Shown here piece after piece: positions 34,801-45,270 of a stretch of 64,000 bases of DNA. Source of the DNA: Engraulis encrasicolus (lineage: Eukaryota; Chordata; Actinopteri; Clupeiformes; Engraulidae); NCBI RefSeq assembly GCF_034702125.1, contig NC_085868.1:46213764-46277763 (forward strand). The letters run 5' to 3'. The notes under the pieces are model-generated. The model searched no databases and was not told the origin of the DNA. It saw only the letters and a list, made by a program, of their open reading frames with translations. Within the stretch, counting starts at the first letter, position 1. Each line of letters starts with the position of its first letter. A program made the translations under genes and the position numbers.

Positions 34801-35618
34801 GAATAGGGGCAGCTGTTTATGTACCCAACCTTGGCGTTTCTATACAAAAACGTTGCAGTGATCATTTGTCCATTTTTGCTGCTGAACTGTCTGCTATCAT
34901 GCTTGCACTCCAATGGGTCGAAGAGGTTAAACCTCCTCTCCCTGTTATCTGTACTGACTCAATGTCTTCTCTATTGTCCATCCAGAGTGGCGTCTCCTCC
35001 AGTCGCCAGGATTTAATATTTGAGGTTAGCCAATTGTTGTTTAATCTAACACGTCAGGGAATAGATGTCCAATTGGTATGGGTCCCAGCACACACAGGAG
35101 TGAGTGGTAACGAGGCGGTGGATGAACTAGCAAAGGAGGCCACAACTTTTGAAGAAATACAGCTAGGTGTCCCCCTCAGCAGATCTGAGCTAAAGACCAT
35201 TGTTAAAGACGGTGTTAATAAGCTCTGGCAAACCGAATGGGATAAGGAGGAGAGGGGTCGACATTTGTACAGAATACATAAGAAAGTATCTTTTCAAAAG
35301 GCGGGGTATACTTGCAGACAAACAGAAGTGTGGTTCACAAGAATGAGGATAGGCCACACAGGGCTTAACAACAGTCTATTTGTCATCAATAAGCATCCTA
35401 CTGGTCTGTGTGAGCACTGCGGGTTGAAAGAGGATGTAGAACATGTTTTATTACACTGCATACATTACACTACACAAAGACAACACCTGCAAAAAGCGGT
35501 CGAAACATCTAAACTGACTTTGACGTTATCATCCTTGCTGGGTGAACCCAGGTCGCGTCACATCACTGACGCAGTTATAGCGTTCCTCAGAGACACTAAA
35601 TTGGCTGGGCGCATTTAG
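31872..35618 (+). CDS. LINE ORF2: endonuclease, reverse transcriptase, RNase H
   Basis: A 1248-residue polyprotein that nicks target DNA and copies the element RNA at the nick. The APE-type endonuclease occupies about 1-225: N9 in QWNARS, E38 in QETW, GDFNAHN, and SDH near its end. The reverse transcriptase lies at about 470-740: motif A FDVEKAYD with D587, motif B TPQGSVCSP, motif C YADD at 676-679. RNase H occupies about 960-1095 with D969 (TDAS), AAELSAI, TDSMSSL and GNEAVDELA carrying the expected acidic residues. A terminal C1180-x2-C-x7-H-x4-C1196 knuckle is intact. I chose the ATG at 31872, which shares its A with the ORF1 stop (TGATG). This fits termination-reinitiation as shown for other bicistronic LINEs. 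No key residue is missing. Confidence 0.95.
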   Translation: MDMSIVQWNARSLLANGQEFKHFIEEQVTKPTVICIQETWLKPSLDFALYGYVMVRRDRDATGGGVATCIQQGLNYRVVETMLDVEAVLVEVWMNNTKVRIVNFYNPCLAIVREVLEELCGAGRGALICCGDFNAHNTLWGGARTDDNGNVVEDFLDDFGLVCLNDGGNTRFDVAHGTESAIDLTIVSNQLAGVCTWKVLDCALGSDHYVIMTTLRNQNVCLEENWFPRWKLRQANWGLYSATASAKLLRLPPVLTDNVNELNTTVTDILCSSAEEVIGKSSGRRVRKMVPWWSDDCKEAVRSRNKAFKVLKSSHTFNNMMEYKRAQSKVKRIVRDTKRAYWRTFCDKIGADIKVSEVWGMVRKMGGVRRDFSLPVLVDAGEEAVSNLEKAELLAKSFVNIHSSCNLSVEDRSWRSKVVNDNREILERTMIGDGALDREFTLGEFLRALVGVKNSSPGKDNVCYRMVSELDDMAKCVVLKLYNKIWETGKLPASWKHSVVIPIGKPGKDRKNVKSYRPIALTSNLCKLMEKMVTKRLVYELENRGLVSPHQSGFRGGRTTMDPVICLENEVRKAQVNKESVVATFFDVEKAYDMLWKGGLLLKLYKLGIGGRMYNWIRDFLRDRTIEVRVGSSLSRTYPIDNGTPQGSVCSPVLFNVMINDIFNGITDVTINRALYADDGALWVRGRNVDHVTRKMQSAVNVVEKWAGEWGFRLSVEKTQVICFSRRRANPTVDLRLYGKGLAQMQVVRYLGVWFDVRLTFKDHIQRVTEKCKKAINVLKCVAGFDWGASGSALKRMYIALVRSVLDYGCIAFMAASKTLLGGLDRLQTKGLRICSGAFRTSSIPAIHIETGEMPLWFRRLKLSMAYWATLRGHGVSHPTKQVLTDCWERGKTHLDCFGWKGNTWANELGIGTVSCCDTVPISRTPPWLFERPSIVLEARNIVNKKGIYRDVDHYLEQRFFNHTLVYTDASGDLGGRIGAAVYVPNLGVSIQKRCSDHLSIFAAELSAIMLALQWVEEVKPPLPVICTDSMSSLLSIQSGVSSSRQDLIFEVSQLLFNLTRQGIDVQLVWVPAHTGVSGNEAVDELAKEATTFEEIQLGVPLSRSELKTIVKDGVNKLWQTEWDKEERGRHLYRIHKKVSFQKAGYTCRQTEVWFTRMRIGHTGLNNSLFVINKHPTGLCEHCGLKEDVEHVLLHCIHYTTQRQHLQKAVETSKLTLTLSSLLGEPRSRHITDAVIAFLRDTKLAGRI

Positions 35619-35910
35619 GAATTTTTATTTATTTTTTTTTTATTTTTTTATTTTTATTTTTTTTTTATTTGATTTCTTTGTTTCTTTATTGCCAATCAGT
35701 TGCCCACGTTCATGTGTAATTTCTTTGGTTTATCAACTGGATAGGTATTCTCTTTTCCTTTTTGTTTTTGTTTTCTCTTTCTTTACGCTCAATAGTGTTA
35801 GATAGGCTGTAACTTAGAACTAAGTCCAAGTGATCACACCCCACTCCAGTAGATGGCGGCAATGCACTGCGTTTGTCAGCCGCCATAAAACCCGACCGAA
35901 GAAGAAGAAG
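35619..35910 (+). other. LINE 3' UTR and GAA tail
   Basis: It begins with about 70 bases of almost pure T with A. It ends in AGATGGCGGCAATGCACTGC, GTCAGCCGCCATAAAACCC and four GAA units. GGCGGCAATG and CAGCCGCC can pair as a stem. This 3' end resembles that of other fish I-type LINEs and of SINEs that borrow their machinery, so it is the probable reverse-transcriptase recognition site. Confidence 0.8.
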
Positions 35911-35929
35911 ATGCTTGAGTTGCTTGCCT

Positions 35930-36225
35930 AAATGACTGGTTCGCTGGCTCTCTGTCCGGCTTGTTGGTTAGTGAGCTAACTGACCGACCAACTGACTGTT
36001 TGTTGGCCAGCTGGTTGGCTGGCTAACTGACTCTTGGTTGACTGTATGGCTGGTTTGTTAGCTGGCTAGCCATACAACTGACTTGTTTGTTGGTTAGTTG
36101 GCTGACTAACTGAGTGTTAGTTGGTTAGCCGGCTCTTTGGCTGGCTAGCTGACAACTGACTCTTTTGGTTGGCTGGTGGACTGGTTTGTTGGCTGGCTAG
36201 GTATTTAGTTGGTAGTGAGTATTGT
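35930..36225 (+). repeat. GGCTGGCTAACTGACT repeat tract
   Basis: Short words TTGGTTGGCTGG, CTAACTGACT and TTTGTTGGCTGGCTAG repeat irregularly. The tract sits just downstream of the TATA module, as in the two 3-kb CACTG elements. Confidence 0.85.
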
Positions 36226-36567
36226 GGTAGCAGGTATCCTTTTTGGCGTGTTGCTTACTTGACATTTCAGGATTGTCTAATTATGCTCAACTAGAGTATT
36301 CTATGCACACTGGTTAATGGACTATCATCCAGGAGATTACAAGAATTAAATGGTAATAATATTGCTCATACTGCAGAAACTTGAATTTCTCAGTGGTTAT
36401 GGATAGTTTGGTCTATTAATACAAGAGAGCAGTGTGATGGACTGGTTCCATGCCACAGTTGTCTCAGTCATGGTGAGGAATGGGAGGTGCCACAATAACA
36501 TGGTAGCTACCTCTTTTGTGGTGATGAATGGAGGGGCGGGATCATGGTAGTATATTTCAGAAGACTT

Positions 36568-36865
36568 TCAGTTTGATCAACTTAAAATTTAATACATTTA
36601 ACTGCAAATTTTAAATAAAATAATTCATTACAGTTAATCTTACGAATGATGGTAAGTTTAATCGACTGGGAATTTAGTACATTAAACTGGGAATTTTGCA
36701 TACAATAACTATAGATAACAGTTACTACTGTGGAAGATGGTATGTTTAATCAATTTGGACTTAAGTACATTTAACTTAAACTTTTACATATAATGAGTAT
36801 ATACAACAGTTGAGGTCACAAAAGATTGTAAGTTTAATCACTCATAATTACTTAGTTTTTCTAGG
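36568..36865 (+). repeat. 88-base tandem repeat near the right terminus
   Basis: Three full and one partial unit, starting near 36568, 36651, 36739 and 36828. Shared words are GTAAGTTTAATC, TTTAGTACATTTAAC and AATTTTACATA. It is subterminal in the CACTG element. Confidence 0.8.
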
Positions 36866-36922
36866 GCAACCACTTTTCTGGGTTTTTGTAAGTAAACTCA
36901 ACTTATAAGGTTTTACAGTGCA

Positions 36923-37446
36923 CAACCATAAAATGACCATACAGTCATCTTGTTGGCCAAAACATTTGTATCATTTCATCTGCCTATTATAACTGCTTAT
37001 CTGCCATCTTGGAAGTGTTGGCCAAAACATTTGTATCATTTCATCTGCCTATTATAACTGCCTACCTGCCTATTATATAATTCCTATGGGCTAGAAGACA
37101 AAGCAAATGCCCATGGGTGGCACCCAGGAGGGGGCTGTACCATCGCAAAACCTTCTCGAAAATTGCATAGGCCTACCGGCACTATTAGCATGTTATTGAC
37201 AGGCTATTACCACACCATTGCAGTAACATCATGGTGGTGGTGTTATAAGCATGTTATAAGCAATAGACAATGATCTTGGGAGGTCCAGAGAAGCTGCTAT
37301 TAAAGACAGCTTCTCGTTCATGTAAAATGTACCAACAATTTATATTACTACTAATAAATGACTAATCAATACCAATGAATGACTCTCAGCATATGGAAGT
37401 ATCAATGCGGGAATATCACTTCACAGGGTACATGGTGGTCTTTATC
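36923..37446. other. Spacer
   Basis: A direct duplication of about 60 bases (GGCCAAAACATTTGTATCATTTC at 36956 and 37020) is visible. No gene is seen. Confidence 0.6.
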
Positions 37447-37453
37447 ATTTACA

Positions 37454-37669
37454 CAGGGGTGGGGGAACATTTTCATTCGAAGGGCCACTTCAAATTCAAA
37501 AGAAAAAGGCGTAAAACTCCTCAGAGGGCCGTATTAGGAACACAAACCAGGATTTACCCCTGCACTTTAGGCCAATCTTGAAGGCAGCCACCTTTAAAAA
37601 CAGACCGCATCGGATAAAACGGCCTCAGGGGCCACAAACAGCCCTCGAGACATCGGTTCCCCACCTCTG
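37454..37669. mobile_element. hAT-type MITE, 216 bp
   Basis: Ends CAGGGGTGGGGGAAC and GGTTCCCCACCTCTG are inverted. ATTTACA precedes (37447-37453) and follows (37670-37676) the element, i.e. 7 of an expected 8 bases. The interior mentions GAAGGGCCACTTCAAAT. A related degenerate copy is at 54127-54450. Confidence 0.75.
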
Positions 37670-37676
37670 ATTTACA

Positions 37677-38670
37677 GTAAGACACCACAAGGCTACATCT
37701 AGAAAATCCTGCAAAAAGACATATTGATTACCTGTCCCGCTTTACAGATGAGAGTACAAAGGGGCATGACATAACCCTTTACTGTTTCAGTCCTGCAAAA
37801 GGTAGGGAAACACACATTAGACATTATTATTGTGTAATTGACAATCCAATAGAATAACCAGGCATGATAATTGTTGGACTAATTTATTGATAACTTTCTT
37901 TTATTGACCAATGCTAGTTTAGACGTCCCGCTCATCGCTTTCAATGTCTTATGAAATGACGTCTTGTCTGACCTACTGTAATGATAGAAAGGTCAGGCTA
38001 TGGTTCTGGTAATGGGCTCCTTCTACAGGGAATAGACAGCACTTCTCATCGCTCACACAGCTCTTCCCATTCTGTAGTGTTTACCCTGAGGTATGTGTAA
38101 GCTTGACTCTCTGGCCAAGCCCCTGTCTCTCCGTTTGCACTTCATATGGTAACAAAGTGCCAAACACGCAGCAATATGTTGCTTCCATGACATTTGTATC
38201 CATGTACACTTTCCCTGGACGGCTTTCTATGTTGCTTCCATATTAACATTGGAGCGAAATTCGTGAATCATTAACAGAAACTGTTGTGGGTCCTCTTTGC
38301 TTATTCAACGACCGAGACAGCTGAGTATCATTTTAAATGTGGACTTCTACTGCAATATTTATTTGGATAATTCATGAATTATTCGTTTTTATTTTATTAT
38401 TGATGACAGCAGCAGGATGGTTTCTCTCTCTTTTTAAAAAGGTGAAAGTCTGTCACAGAAAAACAAGTCACCCTTGAAGCAGTTAATACGTAATGCCATT
38501 TTGTGATTTGTCCCCCACCGTGTTGACATGTTTTCCTGTTTTGATGTTGAGAAACAAATGTGATTTGAAATGGTGTGTGTTGGGAAAAATACTAAATACT
38601 TTTAAAAACAGTGAAGGGAGAGACCAAGGGGAGAGACTAAGCAATGACTCTTACACCATTATACTTTATT
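37677..38670. other. Unassigned AT-rich spacer
   Basis: I found no inverted-terminal pair, tandem repeat or convincing exon. It may be among the less repetitive sequence in the window. Confidence 0.5.
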
Positions 38671-38675
38671 ACATT

Positions 38676-38925
38676 GGATAACACTTAACTTGACGACTGT
38701 GTCATAAGCATGACATTACAGTGTCATAATAGTGTCATGGCACAGCTATGCATGTGTCATAAACACAAGGTTGTCTTTGCCATAACAGAATGTCACTTAA
38801 GGCCAACAACAGTCATAAAATGTTTAAGATATGAATATAATATTTTATCTATGACTGTGATCATGACACTATTGTGACACTGTAATGACATGTTTATGAC
38901 ACCGGTGTCAAGTAAAGCATAATTA
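38676..38925. mobile_element. Fold-back MITE, about 250 bp
   Basis: The two arms share CATTACAGTGTCATAATAGTG in inverted orientation (38712 and complement near 38890), extending outward to ACTTAACTTGAC and GTCAAGTAAAG. The exact ends and duplication are unclear. Confidence 0.65.
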
Positions 38926-39026
38926 CTCACGCCCAGTGATTGGATACTTTTTGGTGAACTCTACAGAATATCCAATCACTGAGTGTGACTAATAAAGGGT
39001 ATCCAATCACTGGGCGTGACTAATTA
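38926..39026. repeat. Inverted cluster of CCAATCACTGGGCGTGAC
   Basis: Three copies of the word lie within 100 bases. The first (38929-38952) is inverted relative to the second (about 38969) and third (about 39000). The outer pair could form a stem of about 24 bases. Confidence 0.75.
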
Positions 39027-39385
39027 GGCTGATACACTTGGAAGGACACTGGCCTAGGCTTTGAGAAAGACCCATTGTTATACTATCTTGTTCCAGGGTG
39101 AATTAGCAAATGTGAGTCCTGGGTCAACACAGTAAAGTTTGTCCAGGGTCACGGAAACTACCGCTTGCCTCAATGAGGGTGAAGTTCAATATGATGACAT
39201 TTGCCGATGAACCACTACCAATGAAGAAAAATTATGAAAACCAAATCAATCAAACAAACAGCGAAAGCATCCTGCAACCATGCTAACTGGCTCACAGACT
39301 GTTCATCTCATTAGGCAGTAGGCAAGAAGCCAGGCTGAGGTGTTGGCCGCATGGCCCTTGGATGTTCACTGTTTTAACTTAATTG

Positions 39386-39651
39386 CAGGGCCAGATTAAG
39401 AAGACCCAGGGCACCTAGGGTTGCTGTGGGCCCCCCTGGAGGACAAATTTTGTGACAAATTTACATTGACAGTGTCATAATTACAAGCTTGGGGGTATCA
39501 TGTCTACCAACTGTCCTCAACACCACAGACTAATTTTCCAATATTGAATCTTGTCAAAATTCTGCAATTTTTCACTTTTGGCCAATTAGGGCCCCCTGGT
39601 GGGGTCTCCTAGGCTGCAGCCATATCTATCCTTTGCATTAATCCGGCCTTG
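39386..39651. mobile_element. hAT-type MITE (CAGGGCCAGATTAA family), 266 bp
   Basis: Ends CAGGGCCAGATTAA and TTAATCCGGCCTTG are inverted. The flanks CTTAATTG and CTTCTCTG agree at only five of eight positions, so the duplication has decayed. The interior matches, in opposite orientation, the element at 52352-52913 (AAGTGAAAAATTG, GACAAGATTCAATATTG, TTGGTAGACATG). Confidence 0.75.
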
Positions 39652-41085
39652 CTTCTCTGCCAGGGTCATCAGATTGCTGCAGAGAGGGCCAGTCGGGCAC
39701 TTTACCCTGAGCAGGGATATCTGTGGAATATATTGTAAGAAGATGGTGTAGTAAGCTACATTTATCTAGAATAAATTGTAAACCTTCTAATAGAGGAAAC
39801 TCTCAGGCTCATGCTTCAATTTAAACAAAGCCACATGCCTCTTCTATTATGAGAGTCACTTGTACCTCGACCATACTCATTTCTGGAATACATTCCTATT
39901 CTAGGTCAGGCACAGCTGCAGTTAATTTGGACACTGACTGAACATTAACAATTTGACACCTCCTGTATATCATATCAAGCACTTGTGTCAGTACATCCAT
40001 GCTCTATGGTCAATTTTCCCATCTGCCCCTCTCTGTGTATAAGGGTTTAAATGCTAAGGCGGATGGATATATTTTTTTATGTTGAGATCTTTGGGGTTAT
40101 TTTTGAAAATTTCTGCGTAGTTCTGTGGATTTGTACGGGAGTTGACATAAAAAAGCTGTTCATCCTAGTGTACTGTTTTCATTGTGTTACCAATCATAAT
40201 GTCAATCAGTTTGCCGCCACACGCCAGTGACTTTGTTATGTAAATTCATTCACCTGTCAATGTTGCCGTAAACCACATACAGGTACATGCCCTTTAGTTT
40301 ATTTCAAACTGTCAAAGAAAATGCCAGAAAAGAGACATAATGGTCTTCTGAAAACGCTAATTGGATTCAAAGTTGTTAGTTCAGCCCTGAGGGCAAAGTT
40401 GTATCTCAAACCTGCCAGCTGCCTTCAACTGTGTTTAAGATCACAGACCCCAGATCATCAACAGATAATTTGAGGTCTGGGCCATGTCTGTATAGACATA
40501 CATACATATACATACATACATATAGCCTCCATCTGATTCTGTGCTTCTGAGTTTCTGTGCCTGTGTGACTTTTCTACTATATGACATTAAATATTTTCCA
40601 CGAACTTGTAATGATACAGCTTGCGCCAAAACCATATCTTCAGAACGAATTAACTTTGCGGGACAAAACTAGCATTAGAGTGATATAACTGTTTTTCCAT
40701 TATGTGTCGCACTAACTTCTTGATATGCATCACTTTAAAGCAAATCAATCTTGTTCTGGGAAAAGGGGCTATGATGGATTGGTGTAAAAAAAGAAGAAAG
40801 TGGTGTCGCAGAGCATGTTTCCTTTCATCTCTGTAATACCAGAGATTGATTAGCAGATGTACTACTTCATGCTGAAACCTAAAAAATATATTGCAGGGTG
40901 TGTTCAGTAATGAAAATTAATTAGTTACAGGAAGTGTCAAGCAATAACATGACACTGTGCATGACACTGTGACGTCATATGTAACATCATGACGTCATAT
41001 AGCGACTTTCCAGCGAGCCAATAGCGACTTTGACTGATTTTTTTTTTGGCTTGGGAAAGCAGAACTGCAGCTGCCTACCAGATCT
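39652..41085. other. Unassigned spacer
   Basis: No element boundary or gene is recognised. A short ATACATAC tract lies at about 40495-40525. Confidence 0.5.
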
Positions 41086-41093
41086 ATCAAATG

Positions 41094-41294
41094 CAGTGTT
41101 GCCAGATTGGGCTGTTTCCCGCCCAATTGGACTGCTTAGGACGGCCGTGTGCGGGTAAAAATGGCATTTAGCAGGAAAAACCCGCCCAATTTTTGCCATA
41201 GAAATCAATAGAATTGGGTGGGATTTTGTGCTTCTAGGCGGGTTTTGAGCATTTTTTTTGGGCTGGAAATCATCAGCCTCATCTGGCAACACTG
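41094..41294. mobile_element. hAT-type MITE, 201 bp
   Basis: Ends CAGTGTTGCCAGATTGGGC and ATCTGGCAACACTG are inverted and flanked by a perfect 8-bp duplication ATCAAATG (41086-41093, 41295-41302). Internal GCCCAATT/CGGGTTTT words are also arranged in inverted orientation. Confidence 0.9.
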
Positions 41295-41302
41295 ATCAAA
41301 TG

Positions 41303-42740
41303 TTCACTGTGCCCAAACCCTCTGTTGTGTGAGGCTCAGCTTCTTCATGTTTGACCCTCTGCACACAGCTGTCTTATCGAGCCCCTGTAGTGCCACCACA
41401 ACCAATACCCTCCCCATCCCCTGAAGCGGAACTAAAGGCATTGTATCCAGGATGGCAAGATCACATCATTCACAGGGCATCACCCTGCCTGTACTGGACT
41501 GACTGCCCGACCTCCACTTTCCAGTGACTCGTCTCATCTTCTTGGCCTAACTATGAATCCTCACAGGTTCATGCAGAGGTTTTAAAATACAGGATCTAGG
41601 CCACTACTGGACTGTCCAACCACCATTCTCCATTGACTCCTCTCTAAATGGGAGAATACGCAGGCCGCAACGCGATTGAAGCGACAGAGAATCGCTTCTG
41701 TGCAGCCGCAAGTGATAGGAGCGATTGAAGCGACTAGAGTATGTCTGTTACAAGCAGAACGCAGGCATTCAAACATTCCCTTTGGCTGTGGTCACTGACC
41801 TCTATACAGTCATTGGCTGTCACAGCCTATCGCTGAACCGCGTCACAGCTCATTTGCATAACATTCCCAGGAGTTGCACTACAAACTGTCGCTCTCGGCC
41901 TCTCGCCTCTAGTCTCCAGAATCGCTTTTGTTGCGCGACTCAATACAAAGTCAATTACTTCCGTTGTTCGCCTCGCTCATGTCATGACTCGTGTATTTGC
42001 CCAGTAATTGTCCATCTACTTGTCCATATTCTGGGAATCTACACAGGTTCATTTGAGGTAAGGTTGAGGTTTTGGTTCACTAAAAAAATGCCCAAATAGT
42101 CTACACTGTCTCCCAGAGGGTCTCCATTCTTTCATTATGTTTCTTTGTCTTTCTCTCACTGTGTGCCTCCAACTTCCTACCCCTCATCGCTTTGAGTTTC
42201 GTCTCTGTCTCGCCCACACAGTGTGCTCTCTCTCTCTCTGTCCCAAGAGATAGAGCACATAAAAGACATTTCAAGATAAAGTTCACCCATAAAAGTGTAA
42301 AACCTTATTTTATATAAAAACTCTTATCTGCCTGAAACGTGTAAAAGATAACCATATTGTTATGACGACTTTGCAAGTATCTCTGAATATAAAACTCAGA
42401 CGTGTATCTGTCTTTTTCGTAGCTCCTTGTGGGGTTTTGTGTATGTAGAAAGTGGTCTCTTATCCTTGTTCTGTAGAGGTTTGAATACTGTACATCTGAT
42501 ATGGCCAGCTCCATTGTGGAGGAGCCTCATGGTCCACTAACTGCAGGCAGTAATGTGTGAAAATCCCATTTCCCCGCACAAATATTTGACCTCTCTGTCT
42601 CGGCCCGATAGGATCAGGTGAGCTTAATGTTATCTGGAGGAGGGGGGCATGGAGCGCAGCAGTCTGCCAACTAATTCACTTTGTCAGTCCTTTGCATTGA
42701 ACCAGACAGCTCTCAACCTTTTACCCTGCAAGCATACTGT
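41303..42740. other. Spacer with a GCGATTGAAGCGAC-type repeat fragment
   Basis: At 41665-41740 two copies of GCGATTGAAGCGAC flank AGAATCGCTT. The complement-like CCAGAATCGCTTTTGTTGCGCGAC lies at 41918, so this may be a degraded inverted-repeat element (about 41640-41960). A CT-rich tract is at 42222-42240. No gene is recognised; the 124-codon frame at 41725-42099 spans the inverted repeat. Confidence 0.4.
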
Positions 42741-42742
42741 GA

Positions 42743-42992
42743 GTACACACACACACACGCGTGCACACACACACTTGCACATGCACACACAGACACTCAC
42801 ATACACACTTGTACATGCACACACAGATGTGTACACATCCATGCGTGCGTGCACACACACAGACACACATACGTACACACACACACACAAACTCAAACGT
42901 GACCAAGCAAGCAAACACAAACACAATCACACAGTTATATTTACACTCTGTATACTGTATACTCACAGATGTGCACACATGCATGCACGCAT

Positions 42993-43034
<42 letters not shown>

Positions 43035-43078
43035 TCATACAGGTCCATCTGTCATGTGCACGAGTGCACACACACACA
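42743..43078 (+). repeat. Degenerate CA-rich tract
   Basis: CACACA interspersed with CATGCA, GTGTACA and CACGCG; the most regular part is 43000-43032. Histidine/threonine-rich frames here are artefacts. Confidence 0.9.
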
Positions 43079-43187
43079 CCTCAGTGGGCTGTCAGACTAT
43101 CACACTTCTGTGTCGTGTCCCGTCGGTATACAAACAGCCATACAACAGAACAGAACTGAGCTGTAATGGCAATTTAGAAATGTTTAA

Positions 43188-43529
43188 AGGGGTATGCCAC
43201 TATTTTGGGGCTTAATACAGTTAAAATCGTTGGCTGGGGTTTGTAAAGGTAGTTAAGTGTCTTATTTTTCATGTTAAGCGTTGTCTTGCTTTAAGGCAAG
43301 TTAAAAGAGGGAATATGTCGCTAAGCTAGTGAAAGTCAATGTATCCGTGTAGCATGCTATAATGCTACACGGATACATTGACTTTCACTAGCTTAGCGAC
43401 ATATTCCATCTTTTAACTTGTCTTAAAGCAAGACAACGCTTAACAAGAAAAATAAGACACTTTACAACCTTTATGAACCCCAGCCAACGATTTTAACTGT
43501 ATTAAGCCCCAAAATAGTGGCATACCCCT
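43188..43529. mobile_element. TTAA-flanked fold-back element, 342 bp
   Basis: Two arms of 168 bases (43188-43355 and 43362-43529) are inverted copies with about nine differences, separated by the six bases GCTATA. The termini begin AGGGGTATGCCACTATTTTG. TTAA flanks both ends (43184-43187, 43530-43533), itself within TTTAAA. A transcript would form one long hairpin. Mobilisation by a piggyBac- or Kolobok-type transposase is inferred from TTAA. Confidence 0.9.
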
Positions 43530-43533
43530 TTAA

Positions 43534-45270
43534 ACAAAGAACCATATAGGAGAGAAAGATAATGCAGGCTCGTTCTTTTCCGGGATCCATGTGATGTCGG
43601 GTGAATGCCCCTTTAGTAGACCTTTGGTTAGGAGACCTTCGGGGTCTTGAGGTTGAGAATAAATGGAGTTCCCTTAGGTAGATGGCAGTAGCGCATTTCC
43701 TGTGCAAACACCACAAAAAGAGAAGAAGGAGGAGGGGACCACGCCCCCTTAGAAGACCGAATTTGAGCACACTCCTTTGCATTGGATGGGCGGAGTTTGA
43801 CATATCTTTCTTTCCAACAATTCTTTGGTTCAGGTCAGGGATTCTTAACCATAGGGCCAATCTCGCACCGGAGGGCCGCGTGGGCCGTGTGGGCCGTGCT
43901 CAAAATTATTCTGTTTACTGACAAAGCAAACCCGTTATCATTGTGTACCCCAAAATACATTTATTTAAAGAATTTTGCATGATATTAGGCTACAAAGCTT
44001 TCCGTTTTTGACACCCTGCATAAGAGGCTGAGGAATTTCTGTTCTGGCGTCGCATCTGCACATCACTAAGTAAAACTGTCTTGAATCAGCAGATTCAACA
44101 CAAATCGCAAACAGAGCTGTCACAAATGTCAGAGAAGTATTCAAATGCATGAATGGCTCTGGGCTGATGCCCTGTGAGTGGATTGGGTTTATCATTGAAT
44201 AGGCCTATAGAAGAGTGAGCTCAATTAATACAGTTTTTCCATTACAAAATGCATTAGGCCTAGCTTATTACATGTACATTAATAGCCTGTTTTTTTCAAA
44301 TCAGGATTTAATTATAAAAAAGAATAATTATTATAATATATATATAGGCAGTATATATACACAGTAATGCAATGCAATGTCTCATCATCTGAACATGGTG
44401 GAGAAAGCCAGGGACACAAGCAAATTTGACCAAGTGAAGCGAACTTCGCCAAAGGCAAGTGATCGAGAGGGAAGAGAAAATACTAAGTAAGTTTAATATT
44501 ATGCAAATAAGGAGCGAATTTCACCTGTGGTATCCAAAATAAATGTTCCATTCTATTTGATTCACCGTAACGACCTTTGAGCTGGCAGAATGGAACACGG
44601 AATTTCGTCTCTCCTTGCTTTGCTAGTTTCGCCTGCATGTGTCTCCAGCATCGACTACTTGTTTAGCACATTTAATACCTGGCCAAATCCTCAGTTAGTG
44701 GGAAAATTCAGGCCATAACCTCCCACAACCAATTACATTAATGTATGACACATTATGTGGCATTTCTAAATTGGTGTTTGTCTTGCCAAGATGTGAGGTT
44801 ATGCCAAGGGATCTGCATGATCCCTATATGCATGACATGGGTGCACTTGTGGTGCAACCCGTCTCTTTTTAACAAGCAGTGAGAAGACAGCGAGCCATTT
44901 GATCTTTGAACATTCGTTGCTTCTGCCAGTGCACCGAAGCACTAACGTCCAATATTATTATACAGAATAAATTCCCCACTGTCATTCGGGACTAAAATGA
45001 GCAGAGTTGACATTTGGCAGATAAAAGAATGAGACAAAATAACCGAAGAGAACCCTTCTGATTAGCAGATCAAACTCTACATGAAGAAAAAGAATAGGCC
45101 TATATAAGCTTGTGAAGATAAATGTTACATGAAAAGATGAAAGAAGATAGAAGGCAATCCTATCACAGTCAAAGAGGCGATGTAAACTCCACCACAATAT
45201 TGTCATTCCGAATCAATTCAGTCAAAATCCAGAAGTGTGTTTTTTTGCACATATGCCCTTGGAGGTTAAC
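43534..45270. other. Spacer with hAT-type terminus fragment
   Basis: CAGGGATTCTTAACC near 43838, followed by GGGCCAATCTC, resembles the CAGGGGTTCTCAACC terminus of hAT elements; its partner was not found. A TATATATAGGCAGTATATATA palindrome-like stretch is near 44338. No gene is recognised. Confidence 0.45.

Larger units (their letters stand above)
30521..35910 (+). mobile_element. Complete I-superfamily LINE with intact ORF1 and ORF2
   Basis: The 5390-bp element is bounded by a perfect 12-bp target duplication ATGCTTGAGTTG (30509-30520, 35911-35922). It has a 68-base 5' UTR starting GGAGGAAACATTCC, two open frames, a 292-base 3' UTR that starts T-rich, and a (GAA)n tail after CATAAAACCCGACC. 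ORF1 with three CCHC knuckles, and ORF2 with APE endonuclease, reverse transcriptase and RNase H, place it in the I group (I/Nimb-like). Absence of any stop or frameshift in 5 kb, a full 5' end and an undecayed duplication indicate a recent, possibly still competent copy. Confidence 0.93.
29921..36920. mobile_element. CACTG-ended element split by the I-type LINE
   Basis: The left end is CACTGTAAACCC and the right end is GGTTTTACAGTG. The adjoining dinucleotide is CA on both sides (29919-29920, 36921-36922). The other CACTG elements here have TA on both sides, so the flank looks like a true 2-bp duplication rather than part of the TIR. Without the LINE and one TSD copy the element is about 1.6 kb. 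It carries the TATA module at 30370-30520, a GGCTGGCTAACTGACT tract at 35930-36220 and an 88-base tandem repeat near its right end. Confidence 0.65.
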
